From the NCBI GenBank assembly GCA_019914945.1, contig CM034106.1, forward strand, positions 5,766,001-5,830,000: a DNA stretch of 64,000 bases, read 5' to 3'. The DNA is from Typha latifolia (taxonomy: Eukaryota; Streptophyta; Magnoliopsida; Poales; Typhaceae). This document shows, piece by piece, positions 34,277-46,488 of this stretch; positions within the stretch are counted from its first letter, which is position 1, and each line of letters opens with the position of its first letter. Under the pieces are notes generated by a model, which worked only from the letters and a program-made list of their open reading frames with translations, was not told the origin of the DNA and made no database searches. The position numbers were made by a program, and so were the translations under genes.

Positions 34277-35617
34277 ATATAAATGATTTGACAGCTTAAT
34301 GATATGAATATGTAGCGTGGACATATTACTATGATCATGTTGGCATACATATATACCATGTGACATCCTTCCTTATCTTATTTTTAAATTATAGAGATGT
34401 ATATTTTGTTGGGCTTTATGCTCACCACCTTTTCGTGAAAACACTTTTCAGATTAGTAAATGGCCCAACTATATGGAGGAGATGGTGAAGATCTTATTAT
34501 ATTTTTCTAATTCTTTTCGTATTGTCAAATAAGTTAAACAAATTATAGCCTGTACACAGACATTTATCTTAATGAAGTGTATGGATATGTATTTTTAAGC
34601 TTATTGTGACCTGTAGTAATTTAAACTTTATTTAGCTTATTTTTATTTATAAAAATATTAGATTTTATCCTATACATTATGTACAAATATTAACTAACAG
34701 GTCACATGAAAATCACGTAGGTTCTATCCACATAACAGACACGTGTATTTGGAAGTGGGTGTTTCAAAATCTTCAACTCAGACTCATACAAAGCCACGAC
34801 CGTAAGCCACATAAAACAACACTCACACCAAACCACACGAACACCCCCCAAAATGAGGGTAGACTCTAGCGGTAACTTGCCAACCCATCACCTTACGTAG
34901 GGGTGGCAATTGAGTCGAGTTAGCCGGGTTCGGGTCGAGTCAGATTCCGGTCGGGTTAAGATAGTACTAACACGAACACGACCCGTTTAATAAATGGGTC
35001 AATTTTTCTAAACACGAACACAACCCATTTATTAAACGGGTAACACGACACGACCCGTATAACCCATTTAATAAATAAATTATATTTTTTTATATAACCT
35101 ATTTAACCCGTTTAATAAATATATTATATTTTTTATTCAACTCATTTAACCACCCGTTTAACCCGTAAATACAACCCATTTAAATTTACATCCATTTAAC
35201 CCGTTTAGAGTTAATCGGCGTAATACATCACCCACAGAGATAAACTATCATAAATTTATACAAATCCAGCATAATTTACAATATTGTAGGAAAATTTAGT
35301 AAAAATAAATTCAAATTGTCTCAAGCTTCAATGTTGGTGTTGACAAAGCAGCAGCGGTGGAGGCAAGGCTCTAGGAGCTGGCTCCCATGGCGCGAGCTCC
35401 GAATTTGCCAAGGAAGACGAGGTGGTCGGTGCGGCTAGGGACGGAGAGGCGGTTGGAGGAGAGTGAACGCAGCAAAGAGAGGAGAGGAGGGCAGGCGGAG
35501 ACAGGGAAGGGGATGGAGGCACCATGGCAAGCAGATACAAGGACGGAGGCACGGCGGCAGACGGTTGCGGCAACCGGAGAAAGAGCAGGGGCGGCAGGCG
35601 GAGATTGCAGCACGACT

Positions 35618-38221
35618 GTGACGCCCAGACTCTAAACACGTGCATAGCACGAGCCCACACGGCACATGCATAGCAACGGACCAATCGGTTTGTTACAGAC
35701 AATCAAATAAACCTGTAGCCACATCAAAATTTTATCCACAATATCTAAATTAAGAATAACTCAAGTCTAACTGTCAACAGCATACAAATAACCCTACATG
35801 GGCCCTACATAGGCCACAACACATCATTAAGAGCTTTTCACAACTACATATACACGACAGAGGTATATACATAATTATACAAGTACAAAGTCACCTGCTA
35901 AAATATAAGACAAGGATACAAATACACTTTGGAGGATGTCAACTATTACATCAGATAAGATAACTCATCTGGCATACAACACTAACTACACTCTACTTCT
36001 CACTCACCGGCAAGACCTCTAAGTGAGTATCCTACTCCTCTCGTTCACCTGGGTTTTTGGAAAAGAGAAAACAAGAGAGTCATGAGCTAAAGGCTCAGTG
36101 AATAGACCTTACTCCTTATTAGTGATACCAAACAGAGAGTAAATCAAGTACTGGATAATATGAATCAGAAAGAGTATCATGTCATGAATGAGTAAATGAA
36201 TGTGTCCTCAATACTACATAAATGAAAAGTAGATAATATGTCATAACTGATAAGAATACATAATCCTCGACCATGAATAAAGAGGTCACCACGTCGTATG
36301 ATCATCATAACTCTCCCTCAAATATGATATATGACGCATGCCGACCATGACAATGCTATGATATCAAATGCAATCATATGTGATGTATATTGACCACTCA
36401 ATAATTAGGTATGCCAGATAATAATGAAATCATATGCGTTTCTCAACATCACGATCATCACCGACATCTCGGTATAATATCATCATACTAGACCACTGTG
36501 CACAGTCAATACCCGGTACCCGGTCTCAACATCATGTCCAAAGGCTCAGAGCATACTCCGCCACCTGCAAGAGTATCTCTAATATAACCATACCCCGCCA
36601 CCCGCTAGGGTATCAACATCCATTCAAACCGGGCACCCACATAGTCGATAGAAACCTCGTGAGGATAACTTGCCACATATGCCCTGGCGAATGGCATGTG
36701 TCCGAATGTCTGCTGCGCACACTGACTAACGACCTCAGACGTAAGGCCAACAGGATCGCGACTATGTCGAGCGATCAATCATCTCCAGGCATGCCCTAAC
36801 TTTCTATCAACTATCCTATCAATCACATTTCACGCTTTCCTTCTAAATGACAGATCATATGCATATATCAAGTACGATAACAAGTCAATGCATAACAGGA
36901 ATTTAGGTGGGATAGGAATTAAGAGCAAAATGACGTAATGCAAACTCAAACAATGTATCTAACACATGCATACTCATGCTAGTGATCATCTCGGTATAAA
37001 ATTAGAATAGTATAATCATCTCCAATCATCTCTATATATCACCAATGTACTCATATCCCAGATCAGTCTAATCGAATGCATGATAAAATATGCTTGACTA
37101 AAATCATCTCTATATAAAGTCATATAATCATGTTGGAAGCCAAAACATGCATGTACATAATATATAATATAACCTAATTTGAGAAAGGGATCTAGGGGAT
37201 AAGACTACTCACCCCACTGCAAATACCAAACCACCACTCGTTCACGCTACTACGATAACGATCACGCCTCGATAACTAAGTCCACGGAATCTTGAATAGG
37301 GGGGTTGGGATCTGAAATTATTTATAACAAATATGTTAGTCTTTCTATTAATTAAAACTAACCAGACAAAAGAATAGTTTCTTATTATAATTATGTACTC
37401 TTCATTTCTATATTTGTTTTTGTTATTTATTAATCATAATTATATTATTTATTTGTGTATTTAGAATATATTTTATCTGTCTATTATTCTCTTTGATAAT
37501 TAAGAAAATAAAAATTAAGTTACTGCAATTAATTACGTAAGAATATACGTACATAACCCTAAAAATTTCTTAGGATTAAAATAGTAATTTATATTGCAGG
37601 CATTTTGCTAAACATGGTATAATTGGAACTATATACTAACTATGATATAATTATATTTAATTTGTATAACTTAATCACATTAAATTAACTAAGCTAAACT
37701 AATTGTGCATATATATATATATATAGAAAGAGAAGAGAGAGAGAAAACAAAACAAAAATATAGAAATGCATATAGTGCTGGGCTCAGCCCAGCACCATGC
37801 ACAGCAAGGCGCTGGGCCGAGCCCAGCACCACTTGCACGATGCAGATAGAGGAGAGAAGGGAAGAAGGAAGAGGAGGAGAGGAAGAAGAAAGAGAAGAAG
37901 AAGAAGAAGAAGAAGAAGAAGAAGAAGAAGAAAGAAGAAGGAAAAAGAGGGTTAGGCCATGGGGGAGGGGTGCGGCCGCTGGTGGCCACTCAGCGGCCGG
38001 CCTCTCGCCGACAGCTCAATCCTCCGGCGGTTCCGAGAGGAAACCGACAAGGAGAAAAAGAGAAATAGAGAGAGAGAGGTAGAGAGAGAGAGAGGGAGGG
38101 AGGGAGAGAGAGAGAGGGAGGCTCACCGGAGCTAGAGGAGGTGGCGGCGGTAGCGGGTAAAGAGAGAGAGAGTGTTTGAGAGAGAGAAAGAGAGAAAGGT
38201 CAGAGAGAGCTCGAAAGAGAA

Positions 38222-38253
<32 letters not shown>

Positions 38254-38398
38254 GAAGAAAAGGGAGAGAGAGAGGCGGTGGGGAGGGAGGCTACGGCGGC
38301 GGCGGGGGCCCACCGCGCCAGGTGGCTCGGCCAAGATGGCCGGGCCAGCGCTTGGGGCGCGTGGCGCCCAGCTCTGTTGCCACTGCATGGTTATTACA
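35618..38398 (-). mobile_element. 3' LTR of the Tekay-like chromovirus (2781 bp)
   Basis: On the minus strand it starts TGTAATAACC right after a purine tract (AAGGGGGGAAAGAAAA, 38399-38414) and ends GGGCGTCACA. The GC-rich first part (37700-38390) holds GA-rich runs and two GTGCTGGGCT palindromes (about 37773-37832). The rest is moderately AT-rich. Frames at 35328-35702 and 37699-38626 are low-complexity by-products. Confidence 0.8.
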
Positions 38399-38436
38399 TT
38401 TTCTTTCCCCCCTTATAAAATTTTCGACCTCGAAAT

Positions 38437-39123
38437 TTACATACCTCTAAACAATTCTGGATATTTTGATCGTATCTCATCTTCACGTTCCCAAGAAGCC
38501 TCTTCTACTGCATGGTTCCTCCACAGGATTTTTACTAAGGGTATAACTTTTATTCTTAGTACTTTATCTCTTCTAGCAAGGACCTTCACAGGCTGCTCTT
38601 CATATGATAAATTTTGCTGTAGCTGAACTGGTTCATAATGAATCACATGTGAAGGATCTGATATATATTTCCTTAGTACTGACACGTGGAACACATTATG
38701 AATTTGTGCTAAATCAGGGGGTAAAGCTACTCTATAAGCTACAGGCCCCACTCGTCCAAGAATCTCATAAGGTCTTATATACCTAGGACTTAATTTTCCT
38801 TTCTTTCCAAAGCGAAACACGCCCTTCCAAGGTGAAACTCTTAAGAACACTTTATCTCCAACCTGAAACTCCAAATCACGCCTTCTATTGTCAGCATAAC
38901 TTTTCTGTCTACTTTGTGCCACCTTCATATGTTCTCTAATTATCTTTATCTTCTCAACTGTAGCTTGCACTAGTATTAAGTTTTCAACCTTCTTTTCTCC
39001 AACTTCTTCCCAATCGATTGGTTACCTGCATTTCCTGCCATATAATGCTTCATAGGGAGGCATACCAATACTAGCATGATAGCTGTTATTATAAGCAAAC
39101 TCTATCAAGGGTAAGTATTTGTC
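38437..39123 (-). pseudogene. Tekay-like integrase C-terminus and chromodomain
   Basis: The open part (38970-38437, 177 residues) reads MQATVEKIKIIREHMKVAQS, then VGDKVFLRVSPWKGVFRFG, KLSPRYIRPYEIL, VFHVSVLRKY and, near the end, VKILWRNHAVEEASWERED. The last is the conserved Trp-rich end of Del/Tekay chromodomains. Upstream, 39123-38971 continues integrase ([25 protein letters not shown]), interrupted by a TAA. It ends about 20 bases before the purine tract. In a live element this region tethers integrase to chromatin. Confidence 0.85.
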
Positions 39124-40710
39124 CTAGCCCAAACCAAAATCAATTACACAAGCTCTCAACATATCCTCTAATGATTGAATAGTACGCTCAGATTGACCGT
39201 CTGTCTGAGGATGATAAGCTGTACTAAACTGTAGTTTTGTTCCAAAAGACTGATGAAACTGCTTCCAAAATCTAGACACAAAACGAGGATCTCTATCTGA
39301 AGTGATACTAACAGGAATTCCATGGTGAGCAAAAATTTCATCTCTAAACAAGATAGCTAACTTTTCCATTGAATCAGTAGTACTAACTGGTAAAAAATGT
39401 GCTGACTTGGTTAATCTATCAATAATCACCCAAATTGCATTCTTCCCTTTCTTTCGTGTCTTTGGTAATCCTGTCACAAAATCCATGTTAATGTGTTCCC
39501 ATTTCCATTCAGGAATCTGCAAAGGTTGTAGTGCGCCTGCAGGCCTTTGATGCTCAATCTTGATTTGCTGACAAGTCAAACACTTAGCTACAAATTCCCC
39601 AATATTTCTTTTCATTCCTTCCCACCAGAATTTCTTCTTCAACTCATGATACATTTTTGTTCCCCCGGGGTGCATAGCATAAGCAGAAGCATGCGTTTCA
39701 TTTAAAATTTCATTTCTAAGTCCTTCACAATTAGGAACATATAATCTGCCTCTAAAACGCAATATCCTGGTAGAGTCTATAGAGAAATCTGGTTTACTGG
39801 AATTCTGCACTTGTTTCACAATTTGCATAGCCTTAATATCAGTCTTCTGAGATGCACTAATTCTATCTATCAATGTAGGTTTGACAGTAAATTGTGCAAG
39901 TAAACCAACTCCACCACCCTTGGCCACAATTGGAACTTCTTGCCTTTGTAGATCCTTAAGTATCATAGTTTGTTGGGTAATTAAAAATGCTAGACTCCCA
40001 GCTGACTTCCTACTTAAGGCATCTGCAACAACATTTGCTTTACCAGGATGGTAATTTATAGTACAATCATAATCCTTCACTAATTCCAACCATCTTCTTT
40101 GCCGCAAATTAAGTTCTTTCTGAGTAAACAAATATTTAAGACTTTTATGATCTGTAAAAATTTCACATTTTTCCCCATATAAATAGTGTCGCCAAATCTT
40201 TAAAGCAAACACTACAGCAGCCAATTCCAAATCATGAGTAGGATAATTCTGTTCATAATCTTTTAACTGTCTAGATGCATAAGCCACTACATTACCATTC
40301 TGCATTAAAACACAACCTAATCCTTTACGTGAGGCATCACAATACACTTGAAATCCTATTCCACTGGAAGGAATAATCAGAATTGGTGCACGAGTCAATC
40401 TTCTTTTTAATTCTTGAAAACTATTTTCACACTCTTCATTCCATTCAAACCTTTGATTCTTCCGAGTCAACCTGGTAAGGGGCATAGCTATTTTTGCATA
40501 TCCTTCTACAAACCTCCTATAATATCCAGCCAGACCAAGAAAACTACGCACTTCCGTGATATTAGTTAGTTGACTCCATTTCAATACAGCATCTATATTG
40601 GATTGATCCACACTGATCCCTTCCTGTGATACAACATGTCCTAGGAAGACTACCTGATCTAGCCAGAACTCACATTTTGAAAATTTGGCAAATAACTTTT
40701 TTTCTCTCAA
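39124..40710 (-). pseudogene. Tekay-like RT end, RNase H and integrase core
   Basis: This open frame of 528 residues begins inside the RT thumb ([24 protein letters not shown]). RNase H shows the Asp of [13 protein letters not shown], the Glu of [11 protein letters not shown] and the Asp of [11 protein letters not shown]. The integrase zinc site has the His pair of [13 protein letters not shown] and two Cys in CLTCQQIK. The core shows the Asp of [11 protein letters not shown], the Asp of ITSDRDPRF and the Glu of [14 protein letters not shown]. All catalytic positions are present. The frame stops at FGLG, where a Trp codon has become TAG, and the remainder lies at 38437-39123. It is the best preserved pol segment in the window. 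Confidence 0.92.
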
Positions 40711-41575
40711 GATCTAGAGAATTAACCTCAAGTGATACTCATGTTCTTCCTCACTAGCTGAATATATTAGTATATCATCAATGAAAACTATTACAAATAG
40801 ATCCAAATAAGGTTGAAAAAACTCTATTCATCAGATCCATGAAGACAGCTGGAGCATTGGTCAATCCAAATGGCATGACCAAAAACTCATAATGTCCATA
40901 CCTAGTACGAAAGGCAGTTTTAGAAATATCCTCCTCACGAACTTTTAACTGATGGTAACCAGTCCTCAAGTCTATTTTAGAGAATACTCTAGCTCCCTTT
41001 AACTGATCAAACAAATCATCAATGCGAGGTAAAAGATATTTATTTTTTATTGTCACTTGGTTTAGTTGTCTATAGTCTATACACAGCTTGAGTGTCCCAT
41101 CCTTCTTCTTAACAAAAAGAACAGGTGCTCCCCAAGGAGAGACACTAGGTCTTATGAAGCCTTTCAGTAGTAGTTCTTCCAACTGTACCTTAAGTTCCTT
41201 CAATTCTACTGGTGCCATTCTATAGGGAGCTTTAGAAATAAGTGAGGTATCAGGAGCTAGATCAATTGAAAAGTTTACTTCCCTGTCCGGGGGTAATCTG
41301 GGGAGATCATCTGGGAAAACATCAGGAAAATATTTAACAACTCGAATATCTTCTAATTTAATCTGTTTATCAGTATCCCCTGACAGACAAGCTAAAACAC
41401 CTGCACACCCTTTCTTTAGTAACCTATAGGCTTCAAATGCAGAGATTATCTTCATAGGGTTGCTGGATTTATTGCCCTTAATTCTATATTCTGCTCCATC
41501 AGCCAAATTCATTACAATTTCCTTTCTATAGCAATCTATGTTGGCATGATATGCAGCTAACCAATCCATCCCCAA
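40711..41575 (-). pseudogene. Tekay-like protease end and reverse transcriptase
   Basis: From 41575 the frame reads [15 protein letters not shown] (end of protease), then a linker, then [45 protein letters not shown] and [16 protein letters not shown] one-base slip in a T-run near 40820 breaks the frame just before the catalytic FIDDILIYS, which is readable in the next frame. A CAG-to-TAG stop near 40710 follows. Reverse transcriptase copies element RNA to DNA; as read it is inactive. Confidence 0.9.
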
Positions 41576-41585
41576 GATAACATCA

Positions 41586-42262
41586 AAATCACGCCTCTAG
41601 TGGCAAAAGATCTACTTTGAACTCTCTATCACCAAAACTAACTGTGCAAGATTTATAAGCCGAATCAATAACAACTGTCTCTCCTACTGGTGTGGCAATC
41701 AATAGAATATCCTCTAAAGGTTCCATTTGAATATCAGAATGGCAAACAAAAGAACTAGAAATAAAAGAATGTGTGGCACCCGGATCAAACAAAACTCTTG
41801 CTGTACGAGAAAATAAATTCAGAGTACCTGTGGCCACATCATTAGATGCCAAAGCATCATGCTCCGTCATTGCGAAGATCCGACCACCTCTAGACTTTCG
41901 ACCCGACTGAAAGGAAGCTGCCCTGCTAACTCCTCTGCCTCGGCTAGCTGTAGCAGAAACCCCAAGAGGTGCAGTTCTGAAAGATGCTGCAGCGGCGGAA
42001 ATTGGGGCGGCGGCAGCGTGCGGACAGTCACGACGGATATGACCAGGCTGTCCACACTCAAAGCACAAATGTGGGTTAGGGCAATCTCGAAGATGGTGAC
42101 CAAACTTCCCACACCCAAAGTAGTGACTTCTCCAAGTAGTCTGACCTCCAGTAGATCCACCCCCTCTACCAATAGAAGGCGGTCCAGTCACACTAACCTG
42201 AGACACCGCTTGGCTAAGTCCTCCAGATCCCCGTGAATCAGATCGGTTAGCAGATGAACCAG
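41586..42262 (-). pseudogene. Tekay-like zinc knuckles and aspartic protease
   Basis: Two CCHC knuckles occur in tandem: FGCGKFGHHLRDC (its first Cys replaced by Tyr) and CFECGQPGHIRRDC. An Ala/Ser-rich linker follows, then protease with LFDPGATHSFIS. Pro replaces the usual Ser or Thr after the catalytic Asp. The open part is 42206-41589; a stop at 41589 separates it from the GMDWL end of the protease. Confidence 0.85.
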
Positions 42263-42362
42263 CGCTAGAATTTCCCCGATAAGGATGGTAAGAAAGGCGA
42301 CGTTGTGACTGCGAAGGCGATAGGCTCTGGCTAGTAGAAGGAACTCTAGAACTCCCGCCTCA

Positions 42363-43133
42363 CCTAGACTATGCCCCAGATCGCCGAGCTTCCATAACCC
42401 TCTTCTCCTGAATCACCCCCTCAAGTGCCATCGCCCTCTCTACTGTATCAACATAAGGGATGAGGCCTGCTGCCTCCAAGCTCTGATGTATAGCATAATT
42501 CAGCCCATGCTTGAAGCGTCGAGTTCTGGCTGCTTCATTTGGAACTTGATGGGGTACAAAACGGGCTAAAGCATTAAATTTGACCTCGTACTCTGCCACC
42601 GTCATAGGACCCTGACGTAAATGTAGAAATTCTTCTTCCATTTTTTCTTTCCTCCAAGCTGGAAAATGTTTTTGATCAAAGGCATCCAGAAATAACTCCC
42701 AAGTGATGACAGCGTCCTCTATCCTTGATTTTATCAGTCTTTCTGTAGCTTTCCACCATTGTTCTGCCTCACCTCGAGCATAAAGGCAGCAAAGGCTACC
42801 TTCGCTGATCATTTCATCCTAAAGTATCCAACATTTTCTCTGTCCGATAACCATCCACCGGCCTCCAAAGGGATCAACACCTCCACCGTAAATCGGGGTT
42901 CAACCGCATAAACTTATTTAAGGTGATGCCCGCTGTAGGAGGCGGCTCAGAACTTTCTGCTGATATGCCAGCTCCTCTACCTCGTAGGATTTCCTCAATA
43001 AGTCTTTCTTGACTGTCCAGAAGGTGCGAAATAGGATCATGCTCCTCTACGGATGGAGGAACTTCTGGAGTCTCAGTAGGGCCTCACCTGTGGAGGTCGC
43101 CCTAGACAGTGAACCTCTGCGACGGGGTGGCAT
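42363..43133 (-). pseudogene. Tekay-like gag, broken
   Basis: An ATG at about 43133 opens MPPRRRGS, then stops and frameshifts. An open part (42812-42369, 147 residues) holds the gag core: YARGEAEQWWKATERL, ITWELFLDAFDQKHFP, FLHLRQGPMTVAEYE and RFKHGLNYAIHQSLE. A stop near 42365 separates it from the Ser-rich linker and knuckles downstream. Confidence 0.85.
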
Positions 43134-43287
43134 CTTTCTGTAGAAATGATCAAATTCATCAACTGATTAGTGATCAAGTAAAATTCTAAAATTTATCTCT
43201 TGCGTAACCCTAAGACCGCAGTATTTTCCTAGACTCAAGGTGACAATGTACAAAAGCTCTTGATGATATGCCGAATACTTAACAAAC

Positions 43288-43321
43288 CAGGCTCTGATAC
43301 CACTCTAAAATGTGACACCCA
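43288..43321 (-). other. Primer site and 12-13 bp remnant of the 5' LTR
   Basis: The complement of TGGTATCAGAGCC lies at 43288-43300. Eight bases further, TGTGACACCCAGA (43309-43321) matches the terminal bases of the other LTR (TGTGACGCCCAGA, 35618-35630). The hAT-like arm follows at once. Nearly all of the 5' LTR is missing. Confidence 0.8.
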
Positions 43322-45890
43322 GATAGAGAGAGGAGACGGCAGGTGGAGATGCAGGAGATGGGGAGTACAGATGGCAGGCGGAGATGCGGGACACACGGGA
43401 GACGCGGAGTGGAGACGGCAGGAGGCAGGCGGAGATGCGAGAGGCGGCAGGCGAAGACGCGGTGGCAAACGATCGCCACTGGAGAGAGAGATTAGAGATG
43501 GGGGCAAAAAATTTGGAAAGGCAGAGGCGGCTGGAGGAGTGGAGAGTGGAGAGGGTTAGCCGGTTAGGTTACTTTATAGTATATATATATATATTTGAGA
43601 GAGAGAGGGTTAGGTTATATATATATTATATATATATAAACGAGTTGGCGGGTTGGCGGGTTGACCCGACCCAACTCGACCCGACCCGTATAATTAAACG
43701 GGTCAAACGGGTCAAAATGGGTTAGTTGTATAAACCTGAACACGACCCGTTTATTAAACGGGTAAGGCGGGTTGACCCGTTTATGACCCGAACCCGATTA
43801 AATGCAGGGTTATCGTGTCGGGTTATTGGGTCGGGTCAAATTTTGCCTCCCCTAACCTTACAAATAGCATGCCTGATTGTTTATCAATGCAAACTAAGGA
43901 CTTTAATCGTAAACCCATCACATAAGTCACTATCGCATATCAATACTACCATCTAAACCCTTGACTCTACATCACAACACCACTTTGTGGAAACTCATGA
44001 GCCATCACTCATGGATGCTCTCACTCTACATTATCGGGTATGCTAGGTCTATGTTATCCTACCCTTCTCTCTATTATATAATTACCCTAAAAGGTATGAC
44101 TCTCGTCGATCAATAGTAAATTGCCAATTACTAGATGAAATGGTTGCATGATTGTTTGTGATCAATAGACTAATGTATAAATATAACAAATATCCCCCGC
44201 CCCTAACCCTAGCTAGGGAGGCATCACATACTATCGAGACACATATGTCAATCTATTTATAGTCATACATTTGTGCTAGTGGCATGATATTATAAAGAGT
44301 AATAAGCATAATAGAACACACATCATTATCATGTATTACGTGCTATCATAAACAATCATGCCTAAGAATATGCAGAGAAATCATGATACGTGTGACCATG
44401 CCAAAAAGCAAGTAAAGTTAACATGTACTACTTGCATTATTAATAGTAAATAAAAGCATGCACACATGCTGATATTAATGCGATGATGTCATAAGGGAAG
44501 ATATTGCATTCTCTATACTACTCCTAGATGATAGAAGTTTTACTTGCCTGACATCCCTTTTATAATACAATTGTAACTATGCCATGGGATCACTCCTCGC
44601 ATGGTAAGGAATTCACCTTGATAATGAAAATAAATAAATTATGAGCACAACATTCCTTATAATAATTAATTAAATAATCCTGCTAATCTTCACTATAGGC
44701 TTGGGTAGATCCATCTAAGAATTCTTATATGTATTAATCAGGTAGAGCTAGTATAGTCGTACTGACGCCTGACACGTAATTAAAAGTAATTTAAAACAAT
44801 TTATCTCAAATTATCGTGCCACTAATTATTATCGGTTTAAAGTAAACCACAGGCATCATTTAATTAATTCTCTTTGTTATACAAGACAACCTGCTTAATA
44901 CAATTTCTCTACACTAATCTATATTAATTCTCCAATAGGAGTAATTAATATAGATACACTTAGACAATCAACTCATTTGCTAAATATTGATTTAACCACA
45001 ATTGTAATCATCCAAGCTAAACTCCAATTAGAGCTAATTCCGTATTGGAAGGGATTAACAATGGCACTCTCAAGCCACAACCTCTCTTAATAATCTTGAT
45101 TTATAAGAATTATTATAACAAACAAAGTTATCCTCCAAAGATGATTAATATTTAAGGCTCAAAATGATCATTAATTAAAAAGAATAAAATAAAAAAATAA
45201 AAAAATTAGAGAACAATAAAAATACCTACCAACCCTAGGCCCAAATCAACTAAGAAAGCCCAACTCGCACGCCTGTTGGGCTGCACCTAACTAAAAATGG
45301 AGCTAGGCTGGGCCACACCTAACCCAAGCTCGAGCTAGGCTGGGTTGCACCCAACCCAACCCTAAATGCTCCACCCCTCCTTTCTTCCTCACCTCATCCG
45401 AAAGAAGGAAGGAAGGATGGCTGCCAACGATCACTGCCACTTACAGCTAGGCCCAACATGCCAATTAATGTTCCCCCAGCAAAGGAACGCATCCACCCTA
45501 TGTACTTGGCCGATAGGGAAGCCAACGACCATCCACAGATGAGCAAGAACCCAGTTGGTGGGAGGGGGGGAGTTGTGAGCAAGTAGAAGCTAGCCGAGGG
45601 AAATTCCACCCGCTAGAGGCGACCGACTTAGAGAACCACATTTGCCAAGGCCAACAGCCAAGGCGAGGAGCCGCTCGGCAACTCTGTCCATGAGGGCCCA
45701 AATGCAGTCACCCCATAAAGACTTCTTGCAAAGAGGAAGCTAACCCTCATGTCGGGTAGCAAAGCCAGCATAGGTGGCCAAAAATAGCCCAAAACCCGCC
45801 AAGGGGAGGCTACCATGTCTAGCTTCCACCGGGGGATGAAACGACCCACTAACGGTATGACCTACAAGAGGCCGGTGCAGGGAAGCTAAC

Positions 45891-46488
45891 AAGGCCAAGG
45901 CAGCGAGGCATGAGGCCTTTGGCCGATCGATTGGATTCCCTGTGAGACCGAACTTGACTGGTGATTTGAAAATTTATTTAGTTTCAATGTTTCTCACGAT
46001 GTTGATATTATTAAATGGAAAGATATGAACAATTGAGGGTGGCAGTGCTTTACAAAGGTTATAGCATTATGATATATCTAGTATGATAGGGTAGATGCAT
46101 TTTTGACTATTAATTTAGTTTGACATTGATCTAAAGGATAAGAATTTTTAAAGCATGTCGATTATGTATTTTTTTATTATGTTGGATTTCATTTAGAAAT
46201 ATGCAAACTCACAACCATTTACAATTATTATGTGGTATTGATGATGTTGTATAATAATTTTGACGATATTAAATTGTTCGGTATATGTGATGGACTTTGT
46301 TTGGAGAATATAATAGAATATTAATTTGAAATTTTTGAGGAATTATCATGTATATGTGATTTAATTATTATAAATCAGAAATGAGATATGATGATTCTTA
46401 GACAAAGATGTTAAGTTGAGCTACTATGTATATTGATATATTAGTTGTTTCGATAATACTAATTAGTGAGATAACTTGATAGAGTTAT
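45891..46488. other. AT-rich stretch, nothing recognised
   Basis: No ORF or repeat boundary is seen. It is probably element-derived non-coding DNA. Confidence 0.4.

Larger units (their letters stand above)
31871..34766 (+). mobile_element. Long Tekay-like solo LTR (copy A), carrying a nested LTR
   Basis: It begins GTAACATCCCATAATAG. A GC-rich block with frames on both strands follows (about 31889-32680), then an array of palindromic GGGTTGGG/CCCAACCC units (32465-32720), a long AT-rich body, and an end at GTGGGTGTTTCA. The reverse complement of 55916-59156 follows it throughout, which identifies both as the same LTR family. Excluding the nested 838-bp LTR and its target duplication it is about 2.05 kb. 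No coding part is attached. Confidence 0.7.
34899..43854. mobile_element. hAT-like TIR element enclosing a chromovirus
   Basis: The ends are TAGGGGTGGCAATT and, inverted, AAATTTTGCCTCCCCTA. They are flanked by 8-bp duplications ACCTTACG (34891-34898) and ACCTTACA (43855-43862), one mismatch. Subterminal DNA on both sides is full of ACCCGTTTAATAAACGGGT-type inverted units and GGGTC repeats. The element's own arms are 34899-35617 and 43321-43854, about 1.25 kb in total, with no transposase, so it is non-autonomous. Everything between is a later gypsy insertion. Confidence 0.8.
34767..45890 (-). mobile_element. Long Tekay-like LTR (copy B), split by a hAT-like element
   Basis: The two outer parts, 34767-34890 and 43855-45890, form one minus-strand LTR of the copy A/C family. 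The sequence around 44630-45230 matches A and C, including CTAAGAATTCTTATATGTATTAATCAGGTAGAGCTAG-type phrases. The GGGCT palindromes lie at 45270-45360, and GC-rich DNA with minus-strand frames at 45394-45849. The start of the LTR is not found, so the right end is truncated or diverged near 45890. Confidence 0.6.

Noticed and set aside
35328..35702. Long Pro/Ser/Leu-rich and Arg/Glu-rich frames
   Set aside because: GC-rich low-complexity DNA of the hAT-like arm gives open frames on both strands with no domain.
37699..38626. Glu/Arg-rich and Ser/Leu-rich frames
   Set aside because: They translate GA- and CT-rich runs and GAA repeats inside a Tekay-like LTR.
45394..45849. Minus-strand gene with Trp/Leu-rich frames
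   Set aside because: Three overlapping frames without a domain, in the GC-rich part of a Tekay-like LTR copy.
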